From: Albugo candida
Lineage: Eukaryota > Oomycota > Peronosporomycetes > Albuginales
DNA: 64,000 bases
Assembly (NCBI GenBank): GCA_040437565.1
Contig: JBDOQK010000018.1
Span: 372,001-436,000, forward strand
Direction: 5' to 3'
Positions within the stretch are counted from its first letter, which is position 1. Each line of letters begins with the position of its first letter. Made by a program: the position numbers and the translations under genes. The notes under the pieces were generated by a model. That model searched no databases. It saw nothing but the letters and a program-made list of their open reading frames with translations, and was not told the origin of the DNA. Positions 12,286 to 22,098 of the stretch are shown one piece after another.

Positions 12286-13035
12286 ATGGGAAACGTTTGC
12301 GATTATTACAACAAACGCGAGTCATCGCAGCGGCGACAATTGCTCCAAAATGGGAGTCAATTTGATCGCAAAGTCGTGTATTTTGGCCTTTTGAAAAGCA
12401 TGGAAAGTATTCATCTAAAAATGAATGCTACAGCCACTCGGTGAGTTTCTTCTTTAAATATTTAGGATCCAAGTAAAGCTAATTCTTTTGTAGCCTGGAA
12501 TGGACCAAACTGAATGATAAAAGAAACAAAATTGAAGAGATTCCAATCTCAAATATTAAGGTTATCACTGCAGCTGGTAGAGAGTCTAAACAAACTGACG
12601 AGAAGACATGTAATCTGAGAACGGAACTTTTAGGTGACAATGATTTGACTTTGGTCTCTGCTGGCGGCGAGAAACTCTTAGAGCTCGAATGCCCTTCACC
12701 TAGCATCCGTGACGTATGGGTACGGTTATTATGCACTCTTTCTCATCATGAGATCTAGCGACTTCTTATAGGTGGAATTGCTAGAAGAGATTTGTGAAAC
12801 GGTAAACTCCGAATCAGAAGGACATGATGAGGTAATCAAGGAGCGAGAAGAGTCCAAAAAGGTCGAACACATTCGATAAATAGCTTATCCTCAAACTAAT
12901 TGGCTTTTTATAAAGAAATACTGGCAATCACGAACTGCCGAGTTAGAAAAAAGAGAAATCGAAGCAGCCGAAAAGAATAAAAAGCTTGGATTGGTTGGAA
13001 TGAAGTATACCGCGCAAGCAATGAGCAGGCGATAG
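12286..13035 (+). CDS. Small PH-domain protein with possible N-myristoylation start
   Basis: Four exons (12286-12440, 12494-12719, 12772-12861, 12916-13035) join in frame into 196 residues. The start MGNVCDYYNK puts Gly at position 2 and Cys at 5, as in acylated proteins, although residue 6 is Asp rather than the preferred Ser/Thr. Residues about 30-130 read as a PH-like fold (VVYFGLLKSM, LEWTKLNDKRNKIEEIPISN, ending IRDVWVELLEEI with the invariant Trp of the last helix). The tail is a charged helix, KYWQSRTAELEKREIEAAEK, ending VGMKYTAQAM. A reading without the last intron would stop early at 12877-12879; the spliced model is preferred because it extends the helix. Its role is unknown, but lipid or membrane binding is the family expectation. 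Exon 1 is falsely repeated at 11759-11912. Confidence 0.7.
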
Positions 13036-14386
13036 AAAAATATTCAGAGGAAAGTGCTGGGACATGCGAACCATTTTGTGTACTACATGCATTATAATGA
13101 TACTTGTCCAAGATTTTCTTTTCAAACTGTTTCACTTTCAGGCTGCGATCTGTTTGCGATCTAAATCGCCGATACTTGATTTTTTGAATGAAATTATCGA
13201 CTCAGTGTTGCCCTTGTATCAAGTGGCACATTACGACGACAGCCTCGTTGCCCGTATGAGATTCCCTTATCACTGAGACAATTTGCTGCTTTTCATTTAA
13301 ATTGCAGCTAAAGTTTATTGCGCGAGTACATCTTGCTATTATGAGAGGCCGAAAATCAAAAAAAAATCAAGTATTGAGAAAGCGGTTTAGGCGATAAGTG
13401 ATGGCGACGCGCTTACGCAAGTGTGTGCGACCGCAACGGTCCTAAAACTGCGTGCAGCCACCGATTCGGTGATACATCAACATTCTTCCTATACAAATCA
13501 CGATCTTATCAGTCAGTTTCGTAGTCACATGCTTCAGTAATCTAATCNNNNNNNNNNNNNNNNNNNNNNNNNNNNNNNNNNNNNNNNNNNNNNNNNNNNN
13601 NNNNNNNNNNNNNNNNNNNNNNNNNNNNNNNNNNNNNNNNNNNNNNNCTTCCTATACAAATCACGATCTTATCAGTCAGTTTCGTAGTCACATGCTTCAG
13701 TAATCTAATCAAACTGTTAAGAACAACGTAACGGTTCAGGATCAAAGTTTTGTCTGCCTCGTGACAAGAATTGCGTCACCAATCGAAGGTTTCTAATTGG
13801 TTAATGATGCTGAAAATTCGAAACTGAATAGATTCTGTTACCCATCAAGATTACCCTATACCTCTAATCTGAAGCTGACCGTATTACACAGCCCTACCTC
13901 AATACCGTACTTTATGCTTTCTTTGCGCGATACTTTTCAAAAAAAGTTGGTTAAGCTTTGGAATTGAATGGCATGACTGCACGTCCATACGCATTGTTAC
14001 CCCGTGCCTGTGAACGATACGTGCGCCATAGTCTCAGATTCCTCAGTCGTTACTTACAAATTCTGTCGGTCTGAATACATATGCGTCAAACCGATCGTTT
14101 TGTAAAATATACTTTCTGACGTGGTTCAAGGGATTTGTTAGGGGTAAGGTACGTCGTTCATTGCTGACACACATTTCGGTACACAGATGGGGAAAAGCGC
14201 GATCGGATGTGTGCTCAATATTCCCGAGACGTCACTATAAAACTTGCGCTTGATTGCACAATATATCTAATATTCAGTTTGCAAACACTACTTTCAACTA
14301 GTACTAGGACATCACATTTGATGTCCCGTTTGATCGTTTCGTTATCGCACTTTATTTGATACGAATCTACGTTATCAGCACACTAA
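13036..14386. other. Intergenic region, no gene seen
   Basis: About 1.25 kb of real sequence plus a gap. No open frame with splice support or family match, no tRNA cloverleaf and no clear repeat was recognised. Confidence 0.5.
13548..13647. other. 100-N scaffold gap with duplicated flank
   Basis: 13648-13710 repeats 13485-13547 (63 bp) in intergenic sequence. Confidence 0.95.
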
Positions 14387-15317
14387 ATGACGCAGTTTAC
14401 AGCCACAGTCACATCGAGGATGTCAGCAAAAAATACAGGCCGAGAAAAATTAGCGGTTCCTTCTACCACACGAGCTACTAGCTGTTCGAATATCAACACA
14501 CCTATAAGTGTGGTAGAACAACGAAGGCACACGTGTACCGCAACCGACCGGGAGGAAAAACAGGATTTGCTTGATAATTTATCGATTAGTATCCATCGAA
14601 TATCGCTTACATCAGAATCAGAAGGGATTGAGAGCAACACACAAGAAGGTGAACCGTTTGTCAAAGTCATAATTCCGACAACAGGCACGCGATGGATTCG
14701 TGGACAATCCGCTGCAATCAAATGGAATGTTTTGGACCCAACGGTTGAACGAGTAGCAATCACGATCATGTCAGAGGGAAGTTCGGCGACGACTGTTGTC
14801 ACGAATTCTACGCCGAATGACGGCATCTTCACTTATCTCAAAGTTCCGNNNNNNNNNNNNNNNNNNNNNNNNNNNNNNNNNNNNNNNNNNNNNNNNNNNN
14901 NNNNNNNNNNNNNNNNNNNNNNNNNNNNNNNNNNNNNNNNNNNNNNNNATTAGTATCCATCGAATATCGCTTACATCAGAATCAGAAGGGATTGAGAGCA
15001 ACACACAAGAAGGTGAACCGTTTGTCAAAGTCATAATTCCGACAACAGGCACGCGATGGATTCGTGGACAATCCGCTGCAATCAAATGGAATGTTTTGGA
15101 CCCAACGGTTGAACGAGTAGCAATCACGATCATGTCAGAGGGAAGTTCGGCGACGACTGTTGTCACGAATTCTACGCCGAATGACGGCATCTTCACTTAT
15201 CTCAAAGTTCCGTGGGGAATGGAATGCGGAACCAAGTATTTTCTTCGATTTACAAATGTGCACGACTTATTGCGATCTTTTACAACAAACCGTTTTGAAA
15301 TTGGTTCTGCGCCTTAA
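14387..15317 (+). CDS. Kre9/KNH-like (Ser-Thr-rich GPI-anchored family) domain protein
   Basis: With the false duplication removed (14387-14848 joined to 15213-15317) this is one exon of 188 residues, starting at ATG 14387. From about residue 91 it carries a Kre9/KNH N-terminal-type beta-sandwich: VKVIIPTTGTRWIRGQSAAI then KWNV, VAITIM, NDGIFTYLKVPW and CGTKYFLRFTN, matching 'P..g..w..G....I.W ... v.i.L ... n.G.y.w.vp'. In fungi such domains occur in cell-wall beta-1,6-glucan proteins and GPI proteins. Here no signal peptide and no GPI tail are visible; the N-terminal 90 residues are polar and Ser/Thr-rich. Either unseen exons encode these signals, or this is a cytosolic use of the fold. Function is unknown. 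Confidence 0.6.
14849..14948. other. 100-N scaffold gap with duplicated flank
   Basis: 14949-15212 repeats 14585-14848 (264 bp) inside the Kre9-like gene. Confidence 0.97.
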
Positions 15318-15354
15318 TGGAATTTTACATAGTAATCTAGAGTATTTATTCATT

Positions 15355-15766
15355 CTATAGGGAAAGATGCAACACTTTGGCGCACGGAAGATGATGTATC
15401 TGCGAATGACAGACCAATGCGATTGGACTGAGAGAAACGAATAGAAATAATTGAGCGAATTTAGATATATGGCAAGTGAAGGAAAACATAATGATAAATA
15501 GAGCTTTTAATGCCAATCAATTTCCAGCATACCGTTGAATTACCTGTCCATGCACACTGGATAAAAACGGCAGTTAGCACCAGGAAACGAATCGAGTGAA
15601 AACAGATGGTGGTCGCTGACTTGATCGGCAGATGAAAATCTGAGGCATCAGCTGACACGATTGGGTTGTTGCTGGCTTTACTTGATATACAATAGAGTGG
15701 AGGTGACGTACCACACTGACTCGATGGGGCTTCAAAAACGCACTTTGTAAGCACTCCACTCGCCAT
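15355..15766 (-). CDS. Tentative small membrane protein, 103 residues
   Basis: Three exons (15766-15712, 15651-15544, 15503-15355) can be joined in frame by introns with gtacgt and gtaatt donors and cag/aag acceptors (60 and 40 bp). The predicted product starts MASGVLTKCVFEAPSSQC and has one or two hydrophobic stretches (SIRFLVLTAVFIQCAW, FAQLFLFVSLSPIALV). I do not recognise a family. Support is only the splice pattern, and such joins can arise by chance in a compact genome. It ends 38 bp from the convergent Kre9-like gene. The rest of 15767-16078 shows nothing beyond the UFD1 promoter region. Confidence 0.28.
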
Positions 15767-16078
15767 ATGCAAAAAGCGGTGAAAGTAGGCGTCGTATCAA
15801 GCACTCCCTCGAATGTTGCGGTGCGTATCGGTTGCCTTTAAATTGTTATCGCCAAATAAACAAGTGAGATATTTTCCATTATCGGTGTTGTTGTGAGGAG
15901 CTCTCCCTATTGTACGCACGACTTCGTGCTTATTATACACTATCGATCAAGTAAATCCATGCGCGTATCTTCTGCTATAAATAGAAGCATTACAAACAAG
16001 ATCCACGTGTCTGCACAAACTTATACTCTCTTTATAATAATTGGTATACATTTCTGTAATTCTTCCATCAATATCAAA

Positions 16079-17363
16079 ATGGTAAGCATTTCCTAAATTC
16101 TCGCTTTTATCACAAAACGCAACAACATCCAACAACCTCTCCGTAGTTTGCGTTGGGAGGGGATGGAAACCCATTCGGTCTTAATATCAATTTGGCTGGA
16201 AATTTCCCGCAAAAGTAAGCTCCATCGTCACATATTTTAGTCTACTTCGATGTGCCTGTTATACAGATTCGATGAGCATTTTCGAGTATATTCCATGTCA
16301 TTCTGTGACAAAGGTCATTTAGAAGACGGCGACAAGAGTAATTTTCCGTTCACAAAAATTACTTACCCAAATCTTACGAGCGTAATGTTCAGTTTTGCTA
16401 CCTCCGTCCGCACTTGAAGTTTTGGGTAAGCGAAAATACGGAGTGACCGATTTGGTTGTTTCTACTTATTATTTCATACAACAGCTCGGTTGCATATTGA
16501 ATATCCAATGCTATTCAAGGTTACAAATGAAGGTGTTAATCGATATTCACACTGCGGTGTCCTAGAATTTAGTGCCACGGAAGGAAGTTGCTACATGCCG
16601 TATTGGGTATTATTGCTGTTATGTGCGGTTTCAGTCATTCTCATTTGTATTTACAAGATGATGCAAAATTTATTCATTAATGAAGGGGAAATTATCAACG
16701 TGCAAAATATCTCGTTACCAAAGGCAACATTTGTGAAAATCCGACCACAAACCAGAGAATTTCTCGATATCAGCAATCCTCGCGCTGTGTAAGTGAAATA
16801 CTCCTCTTCTTGAGTCACATTATTCTCATCTTTGTGTATTTGAGGACAGCCTGGAAGCTTCATTGCGTAAATTCTCTTGTATGACCGTCGGAGACACCAT
16901 CTGTCTCAAATATAACAACAAGAATTTCCTGTTGGATGTTCGGGAGGTCAAACCGTCCTCAGCAGCCTGCATCATCGAAACGGATTGTGAGGTCGATTTC
17001 GAATTGCCTGCGGATTACGTCCCAGAAAGCGCTCAAGATTCCGAGACAAGTGTACCCAGTGATTCGAGCTTACCCTATGGTGGCTTCCCGACTGTGAAAG
17101 CAGACACATATTCATACAATGCTTCCCCATTCAGTGGTAGTGGTCTTCGTCTAAAGAAGAACGGGTCTCAACAGAGCACGGATGCTTCCGCACTTCGGGC
17201 TGCTCGACTGCAGAAATTTGAATCGTTTCACGGAACAGGAAAGTCGATCGGTGATACGTCAAATGTGGATGACTCGATGAAGGAAAAAGAGAAGCAGTTG
17301 CCCGTCGGAGAGATCCACAAAAAGCCTACCTCATTCCAGGGTCAAGGTCGAAGGTTAAGATGA
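16079..17363 (+). CDS. UFD1: Ubiquitin fusion degradation protein 1
   Basis: Seven exons (16079-16081, 16147-16214, 16267-16337, 16393-16425, 16485-16606, 16658-16788, 16850-17363) join in frame into 313 residues (human UFD1 is 307). The reading FDEHFRVYSMSFCDKGHLED, then GDKILLPPSALEVLARLHIE and YPMLFKV.., HCGVLEFSA.EGSCYMPYW, MMQNLFINEGE and FLDISNPRAVLEASLRKFSC follows the double-psi barrel domain of UFD1 step by step. UFD1 pairs with NPL4 as the ubiquitin-binding cofactor of the AAA ATPase Cdc48/p97 in ER-associated degradation. The C-terminal part is polar, with repeated short 'FxGxGxxL'-like motifs (FSGSGLRL, FHGTGKSI, FQGQGRRL) of the Cdc48-binding SHP type. The first exon is the ATG alone; the intron begins directly after it. 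Confidence 0.95.
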
Positions 17364-17695
17364 GTAAAATCAGCGAAATGAAACAATTGAGACCTTTTCA
17401 AACGATCAAAATCATCCTACATTGCTCCATGTTCTCCAGAAATTTTTCTATGAACAGAGCAGAGCCGATTTTGAGACAGAATTCCTGAATCAAAGCTTTT
17501 CTGAATACTCATTGCATGAACGTCATATTTCGTGTGTTGTACATACATCTAGGCCCTGTTTCGGTATCGATCATGCCAAAGCATGATTTCCTCGCGCCGA
17601 AAGCGATTGCGAATCGCATGAAGGTGCAATCTCGTAACTCTACAACCACTGCCCATCTTCTCACTTTCTTCTTCTCGCTAGTCGAAAGGGCTTCA

Positions 17696-17795
17696 NNNNN
17701 NNNNNNNNNNNNNNNNNNNNNNNNNNNNNNNNNNNNNNNNNNNNNNNNNNNNNNNNNNNNNNNNNNNNNNNNNNNNNNNNNNNNNNNNNNNNNNN
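17696..17795. other. 100-N scaffold gap with duplicated flank
   Basis: 17796-17922 repeats 17569-17695 (127 bp), including exon 1 of KIN17, seen first at 17573-17623. Confidence 0.97.
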
Positions 17796-17799
17796 GATC

Positions 17800-19166
17800 A
17801 TGCCAAAGCATGATTTCCTCGCGCCGAAAGCGATTGCGAATCGCATGAAGGTGCAATCTCGTAACTCTACAACCACTGCCCATCTTCTCACTTTCTTCTT
17901 CTCGCTAGTCGAAAGGGCTTCAGAAATTACGCTGGTTTTGTCAAGTTTGCCAGAAACAATGTCGAGACGAAAATGGGTTTAAATGTCATACGAGTTCGGA
18001 GAGCCATCAACGGCAAATGCTTATCGTCGCGAATAACCCAGATAGATTTATTGGTGGATACAGCTCACAGGTGAGTCGTAAACGGTGTTTTCTATCTTTT
18101 TTGTGAGCTAAAAATCAGTGTATGATGGTAGTTTGAGCGGGCCTTTCTGGAGAATTTAAAGCTTCGACATGGGACCAAGCGCGTTCGAGCGAATGTAGTG
18201 TACAACGAGTACATTTCTGACAAGATGCATATTCATATGAATGCTACACAATGGACAACACTCAGCGGCTTCATCCAGTATTTGGGTCGAAAAAGCAAAT
18301 GCATCGTGGATGAGACTGAAAAAGTAATTGTTTATTTCTTTGTGACTTTTTGGCTAATTATTATGCTTTTTAGGGATGGTATATTCAATATATTGATCGA
18401 GATCCTCGGAAAATTGCCCGTCAAGAAGAATTAGAGCGGAAATTACGCTCGGATTTGGATCATGAAGAGCGGAATCGAAGGTTCATTCAAAAGCAGCTTA
18501 AAATTGCGAAAGCTTCAGATGCACGAGAAGACTTTAGACCCACGAAATTGCAACGAACCGAAAAGAATGCGAAACTGAGTCTGAATCTGAATCTGAGTAT
18601 TTCGGATAAAAGCAGAAAAGCAAAATCAATCGAAGTGACAAGCGCTTTTGAAGACATTGAAGAGAAAGAATGTAGCCAGAAAGCCGATGTTATACACCAA
18701 AGCCATAAGAAAATGGACGAAAGCTGTCAAAAATCGGATGTGGACGCCGAGGATGCTGAAAATTGGGTTGTCGTAGGAATCATCGTCAAAGTGCTGAACG
18801 GCCAAGTTGGTGAAGGGAAGTATAGAAATAAAAAAGGAGTTATCGAGAGGGTCGAGGATGAGTACTGCGCAATGGTACGGATGCTGGATTCATCTGATGT
18901 TCTCCAATTGGACCAAGATGATTTAGAGACCGTCATTCCGAAAGAAGGAAACAAGGTCGTCATTCTTCGAGGAAAACAAAAAAATCAGATAGCAGAGATC
19001 GTCTCTATTGCAATGGAGCAATATAGCGCCACTTTACGACTTGTCGGTGGGCCTCAGAGGTACGAACACTATAATCGATCCGCTCCGTGCTCATTTTAGT
19101 TGTAGCGGTGAACTTTTAAAGCATGTGGAGTATGAGGACTTCAGCAAGCTTGCACCCAAAAAATGA
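17800..19166 (+). CDS. KIN: DNA/RNA-binding protein KIN17
   Basis: Five exons (17800-17850, 17909-18070, 18132-18323, 18374-19059, 19100-19166) give 385 residues (human KIN is 393). The N-terminus has the CCHH-type zinc finger (LRWFCQVCQKQCRDENGFKC then H...SESHQRQM), followed by the winged-helix region (FERAFLENLKLRHGTKRVRA, VVYNEYISDK.HIHMNAT.W). The C-terminus has the tandem SH3/KOW-like domain (DGKYYKKKGV equivalent EGKYRNKKGVIERV, MLDSSDVLQLDQDDLETVIP) ending EDFSKLAPKK. KIN17 is a conserved nuclear protein of DNA replication and repair and of pre-mRNA processing complexes. The linker (residues about 170-250) is lysine-rich and less conserved. The gene ends 40 bp from the convergent THOC7 stop. 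Confidence 0.95.
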
Positions 19167-19206
19167 CTTAGTCTTCTAGAAAACACAACACACTTGTACT
19201 TTGCGA

Positions 19207-20071
19207 CTAAAACAGAAAATAGATCAACGTACCAGCCTTCTCGGTTCTAGTCTCAACGCTAAACACATCACGATCCTCTTCACCCTGAGACTCCTCTACT
19301 TCATCAAGCGTGCATTTCAAATCCTGGATTGTCGTGAGTAACAGGCTGAATTGCTTGATCCTCTTTTCGAGCTTCATATCTGTCGATTGGAGAGCCTGTT
19401 TTGCTTCCACCAATCGCGCTTTCTTCCTCCCAATCTCACTAAATGCTTGTATTTCGTCAGCACCCAATTTCAAAAAAAGAATTATTCTGACCAGAGCGTC
19501 TCTTTTTGCGATGGATACTGATTCACAAGCTTTGCCAATGTCTCATATTCCTGCTTGTACATCTTCAGGGTCTTTTCCTTTCGTACGGCGTTTTTAAGCT
19601 CAATGATTTCTTTGGAAACTCGATCGATTGACGCATCTAAAGCAGAATTTGAGCGATCATTATTGATTGGATAAAAATACATCACCGATTGTCGTGTGTA
19701 AATTCCCGTACGCCTCGAGTTCCTTCTGGCACGTTTGACCAAAAATTCTGGTTTTACTGGCTTCCAATTCGGCTTGTTCGATTTCCCATAGTGCACCATC
19801 GAGCTCGATTTTACTGTCAAGGTAGTTATTGGATTGGTTTTGCGTTGAAAACGTGATAATATACCTTTTTGCGGTGTCTGCTTGCTCGTCCGCGATTGTA
19901 TGCAAATAAGAGATCATTGCATCGGCACATCGTTTAATTCCAGACTTTCCAATTGCGCTAGTACGTGTCAGTAAGCGACGACGTATAATAGCATCTAATG
20001 GAGAAAATGGACTCCATTACAGGATGCAATGCTGTTGAGAAAGAGTAGAAGCGATTACCGTCGTCGGCCAT
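19207..20071 (-). CDS. THOC7: THO complex subunit 7
   Basis: Five exons (20071-20059, 19994-19865, 19813-19740, 19636-19492, 19438-19207) join into 197 residues (human THOC7 is 204). The start MADDDAIIRRRLLTR resembles THOC7 (DDEVIRKRLL), and KMYKQEYETLAKLVNQYPSQ then KETL aligns with KNRQEYDALAKVIQHHPDRHETL, followed by KRIKQFSLLLTTIQDL (RRKQFHVLLSTIHEL). The protein is almost wholly coiled coil. THO couples transcription to mRNA export. The donor of the 103-bp third intron (19739) is chosen by frame and by fit to family length, and is the least certain splice. The 5' part is repeated after the gap (start codon again at 20523) with several base differences. Confidence 0.9.
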
Positions 20072-20137
20072 TTTGAGTTTGTTATCGAATCAAAAATAAT
20101 CAGATCTGATGACTTATACGAATATGCAAGGTACGGT

Positions 20138-20237
20138 NNNNNNNNNNNNNNNNNNNNNNNNNNNNNNNNNNNNNNNNNNNNNNNNNNNNNNNNNNNNNNN
20201 NNNNNNNNNNNNNNNNNNNNNNNNNNNNNNNNNNNNN
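20138..20237. other. 100-N scaffold gap with diverged duplicated flank
   Basis: 20238-20589 repeats 19786-20137 (352 bp) but with about nine substitutions by eye, unlike the other overlaps, which look identical. Confidence 0.95.
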
Positions 20238-20551
20238 CCATAGTGCACCATCGAGCTCGATTTTACTGTCAAGGTAGTTATTGGATTGGTTTTGCGTTGA
20301 AAAGGTGATACTATACCTTTTTGCGGTGTCTGCTTGCTCGTCCGCGATTGTATGCAAATAAGAGATCATTGCATCGGCACATCGTTTAATTCCAGACTTT
20401 CCAATTGCGCTTGTACGTGTCAGTAAGCGACGACGTATAATAGCATCTGATGGGGAAAATGGACTCCATTACAGGCTGCAATGCTGTTGGGGAAGAGTAG
20501 AAGCGATTACCGTCGTCGGCCATTTCGAGTTTGTTATCGAATCAAAAATAA

Positions 20552-21928
20552 TCAGATCTGATGACTTATACGAATATGCAAGGTACGGTAATATCCGGAC
20601 TCTGATACTACTACACGCAGATCGAGTTCGTTGATCGCTGCGCGAGCGCACTCTTCGAGATCTTTCCAAATCAGTAGCGATACGGAGGATTTTACGCCAC
20701 TAACGAGCTGTCTTTGGATTTCGTAAAGCGTCTTTTTCAATTGGGGCTTCCAAACTGATTTTGCATGTGCGAGAAAAGCTTCCACATTTGCTCGAGGAAA
20801 TAAAAGAGCACCCGGCGCATTTTCGCTTTTCATATTGTACCCATGATAGTCAGTCCCACCGCTCTTCAAAAGCCCCAGCTCATCCGCAGTAGCATTATAC
20901 TTTTCCACGCTCGAGCTGTTATTAAACACTTCAATTCCCTGTAGCAAAATATAATTACAAAATCCGTACGAGACTTTCATAAAGCTTACATCAATACCCT
21001 CTTTCACAACTTGATTTATTACAGCCAGTGGGTCCTAGCATCAGATAATCAGATACTTCCACCTGAGCCGAGGAATGCTTCGTTGACTTACTTTGCATGC
21101 CCAAGGATGAGCTAGTATGGAGATTCCACCAATGCTCTTGATCAGCTTGATTGCCTCTTCTGGAGGGTAGTGCATTCCCTGAATTAGAAACACACTCAGT
21201 TCTCCATAGAAACTCAGAAAACATTACTTACTTGAGCATAGGCCGGGCCGTCATTGTGCAAGTATCGATCAAAGGCTTCTCGAAAAGTCCGAACGAATCC
21301 ACCCTTGATCATCAGCTGTGCAATGTGCGGTCTACCTGGTGCAGCTTCTCCTGCTACCTCCAACACATGTTCCCATTCAATGTTGATTCCCATTTGTGCC
21401 TGTGGATGGACCTCATCACAAGGGCGCGACATTGTTAATCACATACCAATTTGTAAAGTATTTCTTTCCCACGAGCATATCGTGCGACTCGAATCTTTCC
21501 CAATTGCACTTCTAATTGCTCACTTTTAAATCCTGGTGGGAAATAGCCCAGAATATGCAGATTTTCGTTCGTAACTTCAGCAGAGATTTCGACTCCTGGA
21601 AACGCAAACACTCCCAATTCCTGAGCCGTTTGTAAAGCTTCATTGGTACCGTCCATTGTATCATGATCCGTGAGGGACATATACGTCACACCATTGCCAG
21701 CAGCTTTTCGAATGACATCGCTCGGTCTGAATTTCCCGTCGCTGCAAGTGCTGCAAGAAGTCAAACGTATCAAATATAATGAACGTACATAGAATCAGTG
21801 AATAAGTACCTGTGCATGTGAAAATCGGCAATGAATTTGCGCTCTATTACATGAAGAAAACGCGTGAAAATCAAAGTAAAGAGAATTCAAATCGATTAAA
21901 AAAAAGTTCCTGAGCGTTGTGATACCAT
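20552..21928 (-). CDS. PHP-domain metal-dependent phosphoesterase (TrpH/YciV-like)
   Basis: Seven exons (21928-21926, 21841-21810, 21750-21447, 21399-21232, 21178-21092, 21034-20990, 20938-20552) join in frame into 341 residues. Metal-site motifs of the PHP family are present in order: ADFHMHSTCSDG, YMSLTDHDT, PGVEISAE, LHILGYF, GRPHIAQLM, ISILAHPW and SGGTDYHG. Bacterial relatives hydrolyse 3',5'-nucleotide bisphosphates or short RNA 5' ends; the substrate here is unknown. The first exon is the start codon alone, followed directly by an intron. After the TDYHG motif a C-terminal extension of about 90 residues follows. The stop is 28 bp upstream of the THOC7 start in the same direction. Confidence 0.85.
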
Positions 21929-21995
21929 TTTATTGTAATTGCGTAAATAGCCAAGTATCTAATTTATTCTACCAATATAATCATGCAAGATTTTC

Positions 21996-22095
21996 NNNNN
22001 NNNNNNNNNNNNNNNNNNNNNNNNNNNNNNNNNNNNNNNNNNNNNNNNNNNNNNNNNNNNNNNNNNNNNNNNNNNNNNNNNNNNNNNNNNNNNNN
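21996..22095. other. 100-N scaffold gap with short duplicated flank
   Basis: The 16 bases before the gap (21980-21995) recur just after it (22096-22111). They include the start codon of the next gene. Confidence 0.9.
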
Positions 22096-22098
22096 ATC

